64,000 nucleotides of DNA from Liquorilactobacillus oeni DSM 19972 (GTDB taxonomy: Bacteria > Bacillota > Bacilli > Lactobacillales > Lactobacillaceae). Position 1 is the first letter of the stretch. Each line of letters starts with the position of its first letter. Location: contig NZ_AZEH01000039.1 of NCBI RefSeq assembly GCF_001436275.1, forward strand, positions 363,336 through 427,335, in the 5' to 3' direction. Shown piece after piece: positions 26,570-36,105 of this stretch. The position numbers and the translations under genes are program-made. The notes under the pieces are model-generated. The model had not been told where the DNA came from. It saw nothing but the letters and a program-made list of their open reading frames with translations, and did not search any database.

Positions 26570-27505
26570 TTAATATTCTTTTCCATAATCTATTGTATTG
26601 TGCAATGGTTCTTCCGCGAAATAATGGCGGAGATTCTCAGAAAAAAGTGGATATAAGGCAGCATTAAAATGGGGTATCAAGCCTGAAATATGCGGAGTAC
26701 CTACAACTTCTTGTGAATGCCATAATGACGAAGAAACCGGCAATGGTTCTTTTTCAAAGACATCAAGGTATGCACTGCGCAGATAATGATCTGCCAACAA
26801 CTTTTGCAAGTCAGCAGTTACAACTGAACTTCCTCTGCCGACATTAATGAATGTATAATCAGGGGTAAATTTTTTCAATCTTTCCTTATCAAAAAAATGC
26901 CTAGTTGCTGCAGTTCCTGGGAGAATATTAATTACATAATCTGCTTTAACTTCGTTTGACTGCTCCTTAAATTGATTCATAGTAATAACTTCATCAAAAA
27001 TATCCATTAACTTTTTATCGGCGCCATGACGATTAACACCTATAACTTTCATGCCAAAAAATTTACAATAACGTGCAATTTCAGTGCCAATATGACCCGT
27101 GCCAAAGATAAACACAGTTTGTTCTGTAGTCTCCAAGACTTGCGGTTCAATCCATTTTCCGGGATTTTTGATGATAGGCCTCAACCCGCGGTTTTCAATG
27201 AGAATATATGCTCCCACAGTTTCAGCGATGTAGCGTGAATGTATTCCAGAAGCTGTAGTCAAAATAATACCGCGATTTTTCAATTCCTTAAGTGGAAAGT
27301 AATCTACTCCAGCTGATTTAGCTTGAATCCAGCGTAGTTTTTTATTCTCCAGAATTGTCTGCGACAATTTGCTGTTCCAACCCAAAATTACTTCAGCATC
27401 TCGGGCAGCTTGCAGATCTGTTGAAAAAGTAACTCCTTGAAATTCTTTTTGCAGCTGTTGTAATTCTTCATTCTTAGGTTTAACCAGCAATAATACCTTT
27501 ACCAT
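26570..27505 (-). CDS. D-isomer-specific 2-hydroxyacid dehydrogenase family protein
   Basis: 311 residues. The NAD-binding motif FIFGTGHIGTEIARYCKFFG lies near residues 132-152, and the catalytic residues are all visible: Arg in INVGRGSSVVTADL, Glu in YLDVFEKEPLPVSS, His in VVGTPHISGLIPHFN. The divergent N-terminal half (LRWIQAKSAGVDYFPLKELK) is typical of the GhrA/'phosphoglycerate-dehydrogenase-like' subgroup that reduces 2-ketoacids such as glyoxylate or hydroxypyruvate. ATG 27505 is favoured (GGGGG eight bases upstream) over ATG 27511. The MDR enzyme gene ends 57 bp upstream on the same strand, so co-transcription is possible. The substrate is not determined. Confidence 0.88.
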   Translation of the reverse strand: MVKVLLLVKPKNEELQQLQKEFQGVTFSTDLQAARDAEVILGWNSKLSQTILENKKLRWIQAKSAGVDYFPLKELKNRGIILTTASGIHSRYIAETVGAYILIENRGLRPIIKNPGKWIEPQVLETTEQTVFIFGTGHIGTEIARYCKFFGMKVIGVNRHGADKKLMDIFDEVITMNQFKEQSNEVKADYVINILPGTAATRHFFDKERLKKFTPDYTFINVGRGSSVVTADLQKLLADHYLRSAYLDVFEKEPLPVSSSLWHSQEVVGTPHISGLIPHFNAALYPLFSENLRHYFAEEPLHNTIDYGKEY

Positions 27506-27562
27506 CCTCATGACCCCCAGCTTTTATTAACAAAATGTGCTATACAGTTAAAATCTTAAACA

Positions 27563-28588
27563 CTATTTGCGAATAACAATCTTCCCGATTGTCCTATTAG
27601 TTTCAATCATTTTATGTGCTTGACGTAAATTAGCGGCATTCAACGGTTCGAAGACTTTAGTTACCGTCGACTTCAAAACCCCTTCATCCAAAAGTGCAGA
27701 AATTTTCTCTAAAGTTTCATGTTGTGTAATCATATTTGAAAGCTGGTAAAAAGATTTAGTATACATCCATTCCCAAGAAAAAGTTGCACTCTTAGGCTTT
27801 AAGAGCCCCAAATCTAACGGTTGTTTGTTCCCTGTGATCGAAACAATTTTACCCTGAGGCTTGATCATTTCTGCCATTTCTTTCCAGTGACCATCAATAT
27901 CATTAAGGCCTAAAATATAATCTACAGATTGATGACCAGCCTTTCTTAATTCTTCTGTCAGGTTCTTATGGTGGTTGAGAACTTCATCTGCCCCATGTTC
28001 CAATGTCCACTTAACTGTTTCCGGTCGAGACGCTGTTGCAATGACCTGCAAGCCTGCCCAATGAGCAAGCTGTGTGGCAATGGAACCCACGCCTCCTGCC
28101 CCGTTAATGATCAGGATCGTTTTTCCCTTATTTATCTGTGCATCAGGATTGATACCCAACTTTTCAAAAAGAGACTCCCAAGCCGTTAAAGATGTCAATG
28201 GCATTGCTGCACTTTGCACGATTGAAAGCTTCTGAGGCGCATGCCCAACCAGACGCTCATCTACTAGTTGGTAATCTGCGTTGCACCCGGGACGGTTAAC
28301 GGCTCCAGCATAAAAGACCCGCTCTCCTCTTTTAAAAAGAGTAGCTTCTTCGCCGCAGCCTTCTACAACCCCGAGAGCATCCCAACCGATAATTCGCGGA
28401 TTTTTCAGCTTTTTTGTTGCACTTTTTCGGATACTGACATCAATCGGGTTAACAGCAATTGCTTCAATCTTTACTAATAAATCATGGCCCGTTGCCTTAG
28501 GTTTCTTTGTTTCAAACTCAAAAAGACTTTTTTCGTCCGCTATCGGAAGATTCTGCAAAAAACCGATTGCTTTCATTGTTTCATCCAT
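27563..28588 (-). CDS. zinc-type alcohol dehydrogenase-like NADPH reductase (MDR family)
   Basis: About 341 residues. The GroES-like half contains LVKIEAIAVNPIDVSIRK and 'IIGWDALGVVEGCGEEATLF'. The NADPH domain contains ILIINGAGGVGSIATQLAHW near 158-178 and 'VIATASRPETVKWTLEHGAD'. This matches the 'zinc-binding alcohol dehydrogenase family protein' group (YogA/AdhZ-like), which despite the name lacks the zinc sites and reduces quinones or enals. ATG 28588 lies behind GGAG/GAGGAG sites; ATG 28576 is also possible. It is followed by the 2-hydroxyacid dehydrogenase gene. Confidence 0.88.
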   Translation of the reverse strand: MDETMKAIGFLQNLPIADEKSLFEFETKKPKATGHDLLVKIEAIAVNPIDVSIRKSATKKLKNPRIIGWDALGVVEGCGEEATLFKRGERVFYAGAVNRPGCNADYQLVDERLVGHAPQKLSIVQSAAMPLTSLTAWESLFEKLGINPDAQINKGKTILIINGAGGVGSIATQLAHWAGLQVIATASRPETVKWTLEHGADEVLNHHKNLTEELRKAGHQSVDYILGLNDIDGHWKEMAEMIKPQGKIVSITGNKQPLDLGLLKPKSATFSWEWMYTKSFYQLSNMITQHETLEKISALLDEGVLKSTVTKVFEPLNAANLRQAHKMIETNRTIGKIVIRK

Positions 28589-28670
28589 TCTCCTCAACAC
28601 TCCTTCATTTACTTTTTTCTATTGTCGCACCGTTTTCTACTTTATTTCAACTTTGAGCTCTCGGAGGGGG

Positions 28671-29771
28671 TTAATTGGGATTATTACTCAACTTCTCAGC
28701 CGCTTCCTTAAACGGAAAACGCTTGTTCAAGTAAAAAGAGCGTAAAAATGGGATTCGCGGTATCAAAAGTATTGCAAAGGTCGTAAAGAATACTCGATAA
28801 CCGATTGTTGCAATTGTTGCACCAAGTTCACCCCAAACAGGCACTAAAACTTGGTGAATTGCAGGACCGAATCTCACGAGCATCATTTCAAATAAATGCG
28901 CACACAAAACTATGAGAGAGAGGCGGCCATAAGCCTCAAACATCCCTATTCCAGCCATACCGAAATGTGTTGTAATCTTTTCAATAAATTTTGAAAAACG
29001 CATCAAAACAAAACTGCCCCCAACTCCGCCGAGCATTGCTGCAAAAGGACTGTCAGCGTAAGCTGTGTTCAAGTAAAAGAATCCTGAATGAACTGAAAAT
29101 AACCATAAAAGAAGCCCGCCTACTACCCATAAACCGTTTTTTTCCATAAAATCATATTTTTTGATTGTAAAACCGGCGATGTAAAAAATTTGGCTGACAC
29201 AAGCTGCTGGTAATGACCATGGCAAGGGAAGATGCAAAACACCACCTAAATAAAAACCTATGCAGCATTCAATGATTGAAATCAACCACAATAACATCAA
29301 TTTATGTTTATACTTATGCACTATCTTAAAAGAAAGATTAAACAAAAGATCGCCAAAATACATTGATACTAAAAACCAGATAGCTCCAATTGCAGGAATC
29401 GTAAAGGCTTTGTTTGGCAGTTGCATTGGTGTTCCTAAACCGTAGAAAGCTGCTAATACCACTTGGTGTGTCTCCATACCGGTTCTGAAAATCCAATTAT
29501 TTGGGTTATGAATCGCAAACCACGAAAAGAGAATAATTAAAAAACATGTCGCACTGTATGGTAATAATAAATTATGATTTACCTTGCTGAAAATTATCTT
29601 CCATCTTTTTTCTTTGAACAAATAACCCGAAAGCACAAAGAAAATCGGCACATGCACCGCAAAGATCACACGTGCTACTGGCGAATATGTAAAGCTGAAT
29701 AATGTGTGCCCAGTTACAATCATCAACATTGCTAAAGCACGTGCAATGTCAATCCAACCAATCCTTTTCAC
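28671..29771 (-). CDS. membrane acyltransferase, acyltransferase-3 family
   Basis: The 366-residue protein has about ten membrane helices. The N-terminus KRIGWIDIARALAMLMIVTG followed by HT carries the R...GH motif whose histidine is thought catalytic in acyltransferase-3 proteins. 'VHVPIFFVLSGYLFKEKRWK' is the second signature. Such enzymes move acetyl or succinyl groups onto exported sugars, for example exopolysaccharide or wall polymer. It begins with GTG 29771 behind GGGAG and ends near the MDR gene. No glycosyltransferases are adjacent, so the acceptor is unknown. Modification of Pel or of a wall glycopolymer is possible but unsupported. Confidence 0.85.
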   Translation of the reverse strand: MKRIGWIDIARALAMLMIVTGHTLFSFTYSPVARVIFAVHVPIFFVLSGYLFKEKRWKIIFSKVNHNLLLPYSATCFLIILFSWFAIHNPNNWIFRTGMETHQVVLAAFYGLGTPMQLPNKAFTIPAIGAIWFLVSMYFGDLLFNLSFKIVHKYKHKLMLLWLISIIECCIGFYLGGVLHLPLPWSLPAACVSQIFYIAGFTIKKYDFMEKNGLWVVGGLLLWLFSVHSGFFYLNTAYADSPFAAMLGGVGGSFVLMRFSKFIEKITTHFGMAGIGMFEAYGRLSLIVLCAHLFEMMLVRFGPAIHQVLVPVWGELGATIATIGYRVFFTTFAILLIPRIPFLRSFYLNKRFPFKEAAEKLSNNPN

Positions 29772-29789
29772 CTTGAAAATCTCCCTTAA

Positions 29790-31049
29790 CTAATTTTTGT
29801 CTTCTCTTTCCTGTTCAATAAAAAGTTCAGTATGGGCTGGTTGGGTTTGTGCTAGTATACGACCGCGACGGATACTGAAAAGAACCTCTGAATGTTTATT
29901 AAGAACACGGTAGAAGTCTGTGCCATTTAATAAGATACAGTTTGCTGGCAGCCCCACTTTAATACCATAACGTTCGCCAAGGTGTAAAGTGCGCGCTGCA
30001 TTATAAGTTATATAGTTAAAAGAATGCTGCAGTTGTTCATAACCCATTAACTGTCCCGCATAAACACCCATCTGTAAGGGATCAAGCATGTTACCATTTC
30101 CCAAAGGATTCCATGGATCTTGGACATCATCCTCACCAAAAGAAACGTTGATGTGTGCTTGTGTCAATTCTTTGATCCGTGTCAATCCACGCCGTTTAGG
30201 ATAGGTATCGAAACGGCCGCCAAGATGGATATTAACTAACGGATTTGCAACGAAATTCATTTGTGAAAGTTGCAGCAAACGAAAAAGTTTATAAGTATAC
30301 GCGTCATTATATGAACCCATAGCTGTAGTATGACTGGCAGTTACTCTTTCTTTTAAGCCGCTTTCATAAGCCAAAGTTGCAAGTACTTCTAGGTTACGAG
30401 TACCAGGATCATCAATCTCATCACAGTGAACATCAACTAGAACTGCGTATTTTTCCGCTAGTTCAATCAAATATTTTAAAGAGTCAGCCCCATAAAAACG
30501 GTTGAATTCATAATGCGGGATCCCCCCGACAACATCTGCACCTTCTTTAAGTGCTTGTTCTAACAGCTCTTTGCCCTGCGGGAAAGAAAGGATTCCTTCT
30601 TGTGGAAAAGCAACCAGCTGAAGGTCCACTGCATCTTTTAATTCTTCACGAAGTTCTAATAAAGCCTGCAAAGCAATTAAATGCGGATCTGTAGTATCCA
30701 CATGGCTCCGAACATACTGTATTCCAAACTTAAGCTGTTGTAAAATTGTTTTTTTGGCACGCTCCTTTACGTCCTGAATAGTCAGATCTTTTTTACGTTC
30801 TGACCAGATCCGAATGCCGTCAAACAATGTTCCGGATTGATTCCATTCAGGCTGTCCTGCTGTTAGCGTTGCATCCAAGTGAATGTGCGAGTCTATAAAA
30901 GGCGGCAGCAATAAATTTTCATGTCCTTCAAGTACCTTTTCTCCTTCTTGCGGTTTTAATCTAGCAGAAATTTCTGCAAACTTTCCATCTTTAATCCTTA
31001 CGCTTTGAACTTCTTTATGGTTGTTAATATGCACATTTCTAATTAACAT
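29790..31049 (-). CDS. codA: cytosine deaminase (amidohydrolase)
   Basis: Converts cytosine to uracil and ammonia in pyrimidine salvage. The ~419-residue amidohydrolase has the metal site 'PPFIDSHIHLDATLTAGQPE' (HxH), a third His in VDVHCDEIDD, the HTTAMGSYN block, and the metal Asp in INVSFGEDDVQDPWNPLG. FGEDDVQDPW is characteristic of bacterial CodA. ATG 31049 lies inside the 3' end of codB (11-bp overlap including its stop codon), which points to translational coupling. The alternative start 31073 would lengthen the overlap. The pairing with codB makes the assignment strong. Confidence 0.92.
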   Translation of the reverse strand: MLIRNVHINNHKEVQSVRIKDGKFAEISARLKPQEGEKVLEGHENLLLPPFIDSHIHLDATLTAGQPEWNQSGTLFDGIRIWSERKKDLTIQDVKERAKKTILQQLKFGIQYVRSHVDTTDPHLIALQALLELREELKDAVDLQLVAFPQEGILSFPQGKELLEQALKEGADVVGGIPHYEFNRFYGADSLKYLIELAEKYAVLVDVHCDEIDDPGTRNLEVLATLAYESGLKERVTASHTTAMGSYNDAYTYKLFRLLQLSQMNFVANPLVNIHLGGRFDTYPKRRGLTRIKELTQAHINVSFGEDDVQDPWNPLGNGNMLDPLQMGVYAGQLMGYEQLQHSFNYITYNAARTLHLGERYGIKVGLPANCILLNGTDFYRVLNKHSEVLFSIRRGRILAQTQPAHTELFIEQEREDKN

Positions 31050-32412
31050 TTTGTCTCTTCTTTCTTTCGCCAATTCCCATTAAAAAATAATAAATAATTC
31101 CACTGATTAGCATATCAATAAAAGTTACGCCGATTGTAGTATTAAGAACCTCAAGCTGCCGCAGCAGGAAGAACAACGCTGCTCCCAAAATCCACGAGAA
31201 AATTGCAACCCAATTAATTCCATGAGAATACCAGTAGCGGCCATTCTTAACTGTGAGATCAGAAACTCGATAGCTTTTCTTATTGCGCAGATAAAAATCA
31301 ACAATAATTATGCTGATGATCGGTCCTAATACCATGCCAATATAATCAAGGAAGGCAATAAAAGCCGTCAAAAAGCTGCCTAAAATCATCGGAATAAAAG
31401 TTACAAGTGTCGATAAAATCGCCACAATCCATAATGAAGTCTTAAGGCTTAGTTTTGGAAAAACATTTGAGAGTGCCGAACCGGCAGCCAATAAGTTAAC
31501 AGCGTTAGCTGTCATACTGGTTAAAATAATTACAATCAAAGCAAGCAGGCCCAAACCAAGCTTACTTGCAATAGTGCTCGGATCAGAATTATTTGGATCG
31601 TATACGCCCGAAGCAATTGCAATGCTGATTGTAGCAATCAGACCAATGAACGCAAACCACAAAACTCCAAACAAAGCACCTAAAAACGGCATAATCGTTG
31701 CAGAAGATTTTTTTGCAGTAAAACGTGTAAAATCGGCTCCTGCAGTTACCCAAGCCAAGTTAAAAGCTGCTACTGTATCGACTGCCACGCCGCTGTTCAT
31801 TTTTAAGTGAGCAGGTACCTGCCACGCCGTTATTTGATGAAGTGAAACCGTACGGAAAACCACAATCGATTCCCATAGAACAAAAATAAAAACAAGTATG
31901 ATTCCTATTCGTTCAATTAATTGTATGGAACGCGAACCGCTGGAGATACTGATAATATGTAGGATACTCATTACAATAATTCCAACAACCATTCCTTTAA
32001 CTCCACCTGCATGACCATAAAGCGGCCAACCTAAAAGATCATGCAGCAGATAACTGACAGAAGTCGCAGCAATAAAAGTGTTGACAGCAGTCCAACCGAT
32101 AAACTGGGTGAAATTAATCAAGGAAGGCAAGTAGCTGCCTCGTATCCCAAAAGATGCACGGCTGATTCCCATTGTTGAGACACCTGTTTTGTAACCGATA
32201 AAACCGACTAATGATAGAAAAACATATGATAAAGTCGATGAAAAAAGCAATACCTTTAAAGCTAGCACAAAACCGCACGCTGCGAGTACTCCTCCAATAT
32301 ACCAAGTACCGTTGTTAGCATTCGCTCCAACCCAAGTTGCAAACATATCCCAAGACGATGTTCTTCGTTGTTTCATTGGAATACTAAGGGTTGTCTCTTT
32401 GTCACGTTTCAT
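31039..32412 (-). CDS. codB: cytosine permease (NCS1 family)
   Basis: 457 residues with twelve hydrophobic segments. The NCS1 start is clear: 'SWDMFATWVGANANNGTWYI' (about residues 17-37), then 'FIGYKTGVSTMGISRASFGI' and NFTQFIGWTAVNTFIAATS, the substrate-binding helices of the cytosine/hydantoin/nucleobase:cation symporters. It takes up cytosine for the deaminase encoded downstream. ATG 32412 is chosen because GAGGAGGG is eight bases upstream; the in-frame start at 32430 is earlier than the ribosome site. No purine or other riboswitch is recognisable in the ~260-bp leader region, so regulation is unknown. Confidence 0.92.
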   Translation of the reverse strand: MKRDKETTLSIPMKQRRTSSWDMFATWVGANANNGTWYIGGVLAACGFVLALKVLLFSSTLSYVFLSLVGFIGYKTGVSTMGISRASFGIRGSYLPSLINFTQFIGWTAVNTFIAATSVSYLLHDLLGWPLYGHAGGVKGMVVGIIVMSILHIISISSGSRSIQLIERIGIILVFIFVLWESIVVFRTVSLHQITAWQVPAHLKMNSGVAVDTVAAFNLAWVTAGADFTRFTAKKSSATIMPFLGALFGVLWFAFIGLIATISIAIASGVYDPNNSDPSTIASKLGLGLLALIVIILTSMTANAVNLLAAGSALSNVFPKLSLKTSLWIVAILSTLVTFIPMILGSFLTAFIAFLDYIGMVLGPIISIIIVDFYLRNKKSYRVSDLTVKNGRYWYSHGINWVAIFSWILGAALFFLLRQLEVLNTTIGVTFIDMLISGIIYYFLMGIGERKKRQNVN

Positions 32413-32717
32413 TGCATTAGCCCTCCTCAAATTTTTATAATTTATATTATATTATATTTTTTACCCTGCTAATATATGATCTATTAATTTCTTGCTTTTT
32501 TATTAGGAACACACATAAAAAGTATTTTAAATAATAAAACCTGTCCGAAAAATAACTATACTATTAGGCAGTAATATTTTACTGCTGAAAATGAAGGTAC
32601 TACTAATGCAGAACTGGATTGAAACCGAAAGTGTTTTTCTATGTCGATTTTAGTATTTTATTTTAAAAAGCAAATATAAACTGATGTTTTTATTTTCTTT
32701 CGCTTACTTCAAAACAA

Positions 32718-32756
32718 AAAACGAGGCCGCACCATAATCTGGCATAACCTCGTTTT
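32718..32756 (-). terminator. intrinsic terminator of the amino-acid permease gene
   Basis: Arms AAAACGAGG (32718-32726) and CCTCGTTTT (32748-32756) pair perfectly. On the minus strand TTTTTTG follows. The rest of the gap 32413-32771 is AT-rich with no visible gene. Confidence 0.8.
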
Positions 32757-32771
32757 ATAACATCAATTATT

Positions 32772-34184
32772 TTAGTCGTTCATCAATGAATGCTTTTTCC
32801 CATAAAGGAAATAGACGACCATTCCAATAAGGAACCAAACCAAGAAACGAACCCAAGTCTCCCAGTTCAAACCAGCAATTAATACAATACAGAAGACGAT
32901 TGAAATAATAGGAGTAACTGGAACACCAGGTGCTTTAAAACCACGATGCAGCTCTGGATGTGATTTTCTCATCCAAAGTATCCCTGCAGACACCAGAATA
33001 AAGGCTGTCAATGTACCAATGTTAACCAGTTCAGCTAAAATATTCAGGTTAATAAAACCACCGGCAATAGCTGTCACAACTCCAAAAAACCAAGTTCCCT
33101 TAAACGGTGTAAGGTACCGTTCATGTACTTCTCCAAAGAATTTGGGAAAGAGACCATCACGTGACATTGAATAAGTGATCCGTGATTGACCATACAATTG
33201 TACAAGGATTACGGTAGTCATTCCTAAAATTGCACCGATGCTGACAATGACTGACAACCATGTCTGTCCTGTTTCATGTAAAACAGCAAGAATAGGTGCA
33301 TTCAGAAACTTTGCAAAGACTGTATACTTAACAACACCGGTCATAATCAAAGTCATAATAATATACAAAACTGTTGAAATCAGCAGTGAAAGCAGAATCC
33401 CGCGTGGTAACGTTTTGCTGGGATTGACCGTTTCTTCAGCACTGGAAGCAACAGAATCAAATCCAATGAAAGAAAAGAAGACAATCGAAGCGGCAGGAAT
33501 AATACCAGCTGCAGTTCCATGATTAAATGAATAAAGACCAAATGGAGAAAAAGGAACCCAGTTATGTGGCTTAATAAACCATACTGTACAAACAATGAAA
33601 AGAACAATAACTGCCAGCTTAATAACTACCATCGTATCATTCACACGCTTTGTTTGATTAATACCTACAGAAATGATCCAAGTAATTACTAAAACAATTA
33701 AGAATGCGGGTAAGTTAAAGATAGTGTGAACCCCAGCTGTAGTTCCCGCAGCTGCCGTTAGCACAGTCGGTATATGAATACCCATATTTGTCAACAAGTT
33801 AACAAAGTAACCGGACCACCCGACCGATACGGTTGCCGCGCCTAATGCATATTCCAAAATTAAATCCCAGCCAATAATAAACGCAATTATTTCTCCAAAT
33901 GCAAGATATGAATAAGTATAAGCTGAGCCAGCTACTGGTGCAATTGATGCAAACTCTGCATAACACAGACCTGCAAACCCGCAACAGATAGCTGCAATTA
34001 AAAATGATAAGGATAATGCTGGACCGGCAGTTAACGCTCCCTTGCCTGTTAAAACAAAAATCCCAGTACCGATAATTGCGCCGATTCCCAAAAATGTTAA
34101 ATCCACTGTATGTAAAGTTCGGCGCAACGGTGTTGCATGCGCAGTTAATTCTTCCACGCTTTTCTTTCTAAAAATGTCGCTCAT
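32772..34184 (-). CDS. APC-superfamily amino-acid permease (cationic-type, YfnA-like)
   Basis: 470 residues and about twelve helices. The first helix carries '[20 protein letters not shown]', the [11 protein letters not shown] unwound segment that binds substrate carboxylate in APC carriers. Next comes [20 protein letters not shown] with [10 protein letters not shown], the CAT-type signature. Helix 6 has '[20 protein letters not shown]'. This places it with the CAT-like amino-acid permeases (YfnA/YhdG types). ATG 34184 has GGAGGG about ten bases upstream, so the longer 501-codon frame is rejected. A terminator follows at 32718-32756. Substrate is likely a cationic or branched amino acid, but not provable here. 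Confidence 0.88.
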   Translation of the reverse strand: MSDIFRKKSVEELTAHATPLRRTLHTVDLTFLGIGAIIGTGIFVLTGKGALTAGPALSLSFLIAAICCGFAGLCYAEFASIAPVAGSAYTYSYLAFGEIIAFIIGWDLILEYALGAATVSVGWSGYFVNLLTNMGIHIPTVLTAAAGTTAGVHTIFNLPAFLIVLVITWIISVGINQTKRVNDTMVVIKLAVIVLFIVCTVWFIKPHNWVPFSPFGLYSFNHGTAAGIIPAASIVFFSFIGFDSVASSAEETVNPSKTLPRGILLSLLISTVLYIIMTLIMTGVVKYTVFAKFLNAPILAVLHETGQTWLSVIVSIGAILGMTTVILVQLYGQSRITYSMSRDGLFPKFFGEVHERYLTPFKGTWFFGVVTAIAGGFINLNILAELVNIGTLTAFILVSAGILWMRKSHPELHRGFKAPGVPVTPIISIVFCIVLIAGLNWETWVRFLVWFLIGMVVYFLYGKKHSLMND

Positions 34185-34456
34185 TGTAACATCACCCTCC
34201 ATCGATGTGCTCATAATTCTATAATCATTTTTTAACCAAGTCAAATAATAAGAAATTTTAAAGTTACCTTTTATCACATAACTTTTCGTTAAAACCAGGT
34301 AAAACTTCTTTTTCTAAACAAAAAATAACAATTACACGATGTTTATTTTTTGAAAGCGTCAAGCAATTTTCAAAAATAAGAACTTACTAAATGTCATGAA
34401 ATGTAAATTCAAGGTTTCATCTTTAAAATTAATTTATTCACCTAAAATGAAAAAGA

Positions 34457-34578
34457 GTGTGCCAATAGCCGCTAGACTTTAAATAAAAAAGTCTGACTAT
34501 TGAAACACATTAATTCGCATACTGCAGATTAAAACAAGAGGCTGGGTCAAAATATAACTTCTGACCCATCCTCTTTTC
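34457..34578. repeat. dispersed intergenic element, compact copy
   Basis: The outer hairpin has arms GTGTGCCAATAG..AGACTTT and AAAGTCTGACTATTGAAACAC (34457-34507). The terminator hairpin, with GGCTGGGTCAAAAT and CTGACCCATCC as its pairing blocks, runs 34536-34577. On the minus strand it terminates the PgpA gene ending at 34589. It shows the family's short form, in which the long central insert is absent. Confidence 0.85.
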
Positions 34579-34588
34579 TTTTAGCTTC

Positions 34589-35125
34589 TTATTGAATTTC
34601 TTCTTCACCAGACATTTTCAATGGACGTCCATGCCCAAATCTTCCAACTACTCCGGAAACCAACGCTAAGAATAAGTCATCTGCAAAAGTGTTGACCCGA
34701 TTATGTTTCGTATCTGTATCCAAATTTTTTGCCCAACCGACTTTCACTTTATCACCATAACCAAAATTAGTATTGCCTAGTGAACCATATAACTGTGAGA
34801 CTGCGATAGCAAGCGTTTCATCCACTCCAAACTGGCCTAGGTCATTCTCAACAATCTGCTGGTACGGCTCCGGCAGTTTTTTTTCAGTAGCCAGATTATC
34901 CAAAACAAAACCAGTGGCAAGCAAATTTAAGACCTCACGTTTTTTCAAGACTTTAGGAAGCTCCTTACCAAAGTCTTCTGGTTTTAAATTAGGAAAGTAT
35001 TGGTGTTGCAGTTCGTATACTGCTTCACCAACTGTTTTTTTATTAATATTACGTTTTTTCATTTCTTTCAAGACAAAATTATATAACTCTTGATCCGGAT
35101 ATTCCATGTTTCTAGTTGCTACCAA
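34589..35125 (-). CDS. phosphatidylglycerophosphatase A family (YutG/PgpA-like)
   Basis: A ~178-residue protein of the PgpA superfamily in its soluble, Firmicutes YutG form. Recognisable blocks are 'TVGEAVYELQHQYFPNLKPE', KVLKKREVLNLLATGFVLDN, 'DEGxFGVDE'-like DLGQFGVDETLAIAVSQLYG, and NTNFGYGDKVKVG followed by 'VNTFADDLFLALVSGVVGRF' with the conserved acidic pair. Bona fide PgpA dephosphorylates phosphatidylglycerophosphate in membrane lipid synthesis; the soluble group may act on other substrates. The start is probably TTG 35125, six bases after GAGGTG. GTG 35134 overlaps that site and ATG 35107 has none. Termination is by the repeat at 34536-34577. Confidence 0.75.
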   Translation of the reverse strand: MVATRNMEYPDQELYNFVLKEMKKRNINKKTVGEAVYELQHQYFPNLKPEDFGKELPKVLKKREVLNLLATGFVLDNLATEKKLPEPYQQIVENDLGQFGVDETLAIAVSQLYGSLGNTNFGYGDKVKVGWAKNLDTDTKHNRVNTFADDLFLALVSGVVGRFGHGRPLKMSGEEEIQ

Positions 35126-35388
35126 TTCTTTCACCTCATCTACTGCTAATTATAACTTTTTTTGACTTTTAATACGAAATGTAGAAATTATTTAAAAAAT
35201 ATCAACCTAAAGAGATAGTATTTCAAGGTTAACACGATTGCACATTAAAATAAACGGATATTATTTTAGATAGTATAAAATTTAATGCTTACCGGTATAT
35301 TTTTTTGTTAACACTTTCTGCTTTCCCTACGTCTATATATGTGTAAGCAGCTGCAGCACTTACAAAAAATAAAAAGGAGCGATAACAG

Positions 35389-35586
35389 ATGGCTAAAACA
35401 TGGATCAAATCAAGCATTGGAGCAGTAACTATTGAAGAAGACGGAAACGAACGTAAGAGAACTTTCAACAATGTTAAAGCAGATGTATCCGATGAGAACA
35501 TTGCGGCTTTTGGAGATATCCTCGCCACTCTGACCGGTTTGCCTACCAGCCAGATCAATCTTACCAGTGTCAATAATGTCGGCTAG
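35389..35586 (+). CDS. DUF1659 family small protein
   Basis: 65 residues beginning MAKTWIKSSIGAVTIEEDGN, with 'NVKADVSDENIAAFGDILAT' and LTGLPTSQINLTSVNNV. This pattern (strand, helix, then LTG.P...I) is the DUF1659 family. ATG 35389 follows AAAGGAG. It is encoded 29 bp before a DUF2922 protein; this pair recurs together in Bacillus and lactobacilli, which supports both calls. Function unknown; the proteins may form a complex. A TATAAA -10-like box lies about 115 bp upstream (GATAGTATAAAAT). Confidence 0.82.
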   Translation: MAKTWIKSSIGAVTIEEDGNERKRTFNNVKADVSDENIAAFGDILATLTGLPTSQINLTSVNNVG

Positions 35587-35615
35587 CCAGTATATCAATA
35601 AAAGGAGGAAAATAA

Positions 35616-35846
35616 ATGAAACAATTGGATCTCGTATTTAACGTAGCAGGCAGCAAAACAAAAAGTCACTTTCGCCTGCAGTATGCCAACACAGCATTGG
35701 ATAAAGCTGCAGTACAAAAAGCAATGGATGACATTGCAGCCCTTTCAATCTTTGTAAATAAAGAAGGTGCCCCTCTTTACGATACCCCAGTCTCGGCAAA
35801 GTATGTTGAATCTGTAGAAACACCGATTATTGAAGAAGCTGAATAA
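35616..35846 (+). CDS. DUF2922 family small protein
   Basis: 76 residues: MKQLDLVFNVAGSKTKSHFR, then LQYANTALDKAAVQKAMDDI and 'VNKEGAPLYDTPVSAKYVES'. This is the DUF2922 pattern (L.F....GK...I.L..p...l....v..AM..I). ATG 35616 follows AAAGGAGG. It is co-transcribed with the DUF1659 gene and ends before the perfect hairpin at 35909-35950. The acidic C-terminal tail (PIIEEAE) is typical. No function is established for the family that I can cite with confidence. Confidence 0.82.
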   Translation: MKQLDLVFNVAGSKTKSHFRLQYANTALDKAAVQKAMDDIAALSIFVNKEGAPLYDTPVSAKYVESVETPIIEEAE

Positions 35847-35908
35847 AGTATAAAAAACAAAAAGAATTATTTATTAAAAATAATAACATGGAAACTGTAA
35901 GATAGCAC

Positions 35909-36086
35909 AGCGAGGCTGGATCAAAAGTTAACTTTTGATCCAGCCTCGCTGTTTTAACATTAAATTATCAATGTATTTTGATTACCAGACTTTTTTGCCT
36001 GATCGCAAAATTACCCATAGCCAAATTCAGAATATGTTCGTAATTTGCAATTAATACTCAAAGTCTACCGACTATTGACACACACT
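35909..36086. repeat. dispersed intergenic element with a perfect 42-nt palindromic terminator
   Basis: 35909-35950 is an exact 21-bp self-complementary palindrome (starting AGCGAGGCTGG, centre AGTT|AACT), followed by TTTTA, a terminator for the DUF1659/DUF2922 operon. The remainder carries CATAGCCAAATTCAG, AATTTGCAATTAATACTCAA and closes CGACTATTGACACAC at 36069-36083, matching the copy at 22231. It separates two convergent genes and can serve both. Confidence 0.88.
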
Positions 36087-36105
36087 CTTTAATTTTGATA
36101 TGACT

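Noticed and set aside
32413-32771. Possible purine-type riboswitch controlling codBA
   Set aside because: No conserved aptamer core could be found on the minus strand upstream of codB; only AT-rich sequence and the neighbouring terminator.
34351-34364. cre-like TGAAAGCGTCAAGC upstream of the amino-acid permease
   Set aside because: Only 11 of 14 positions match and the second half is poor.
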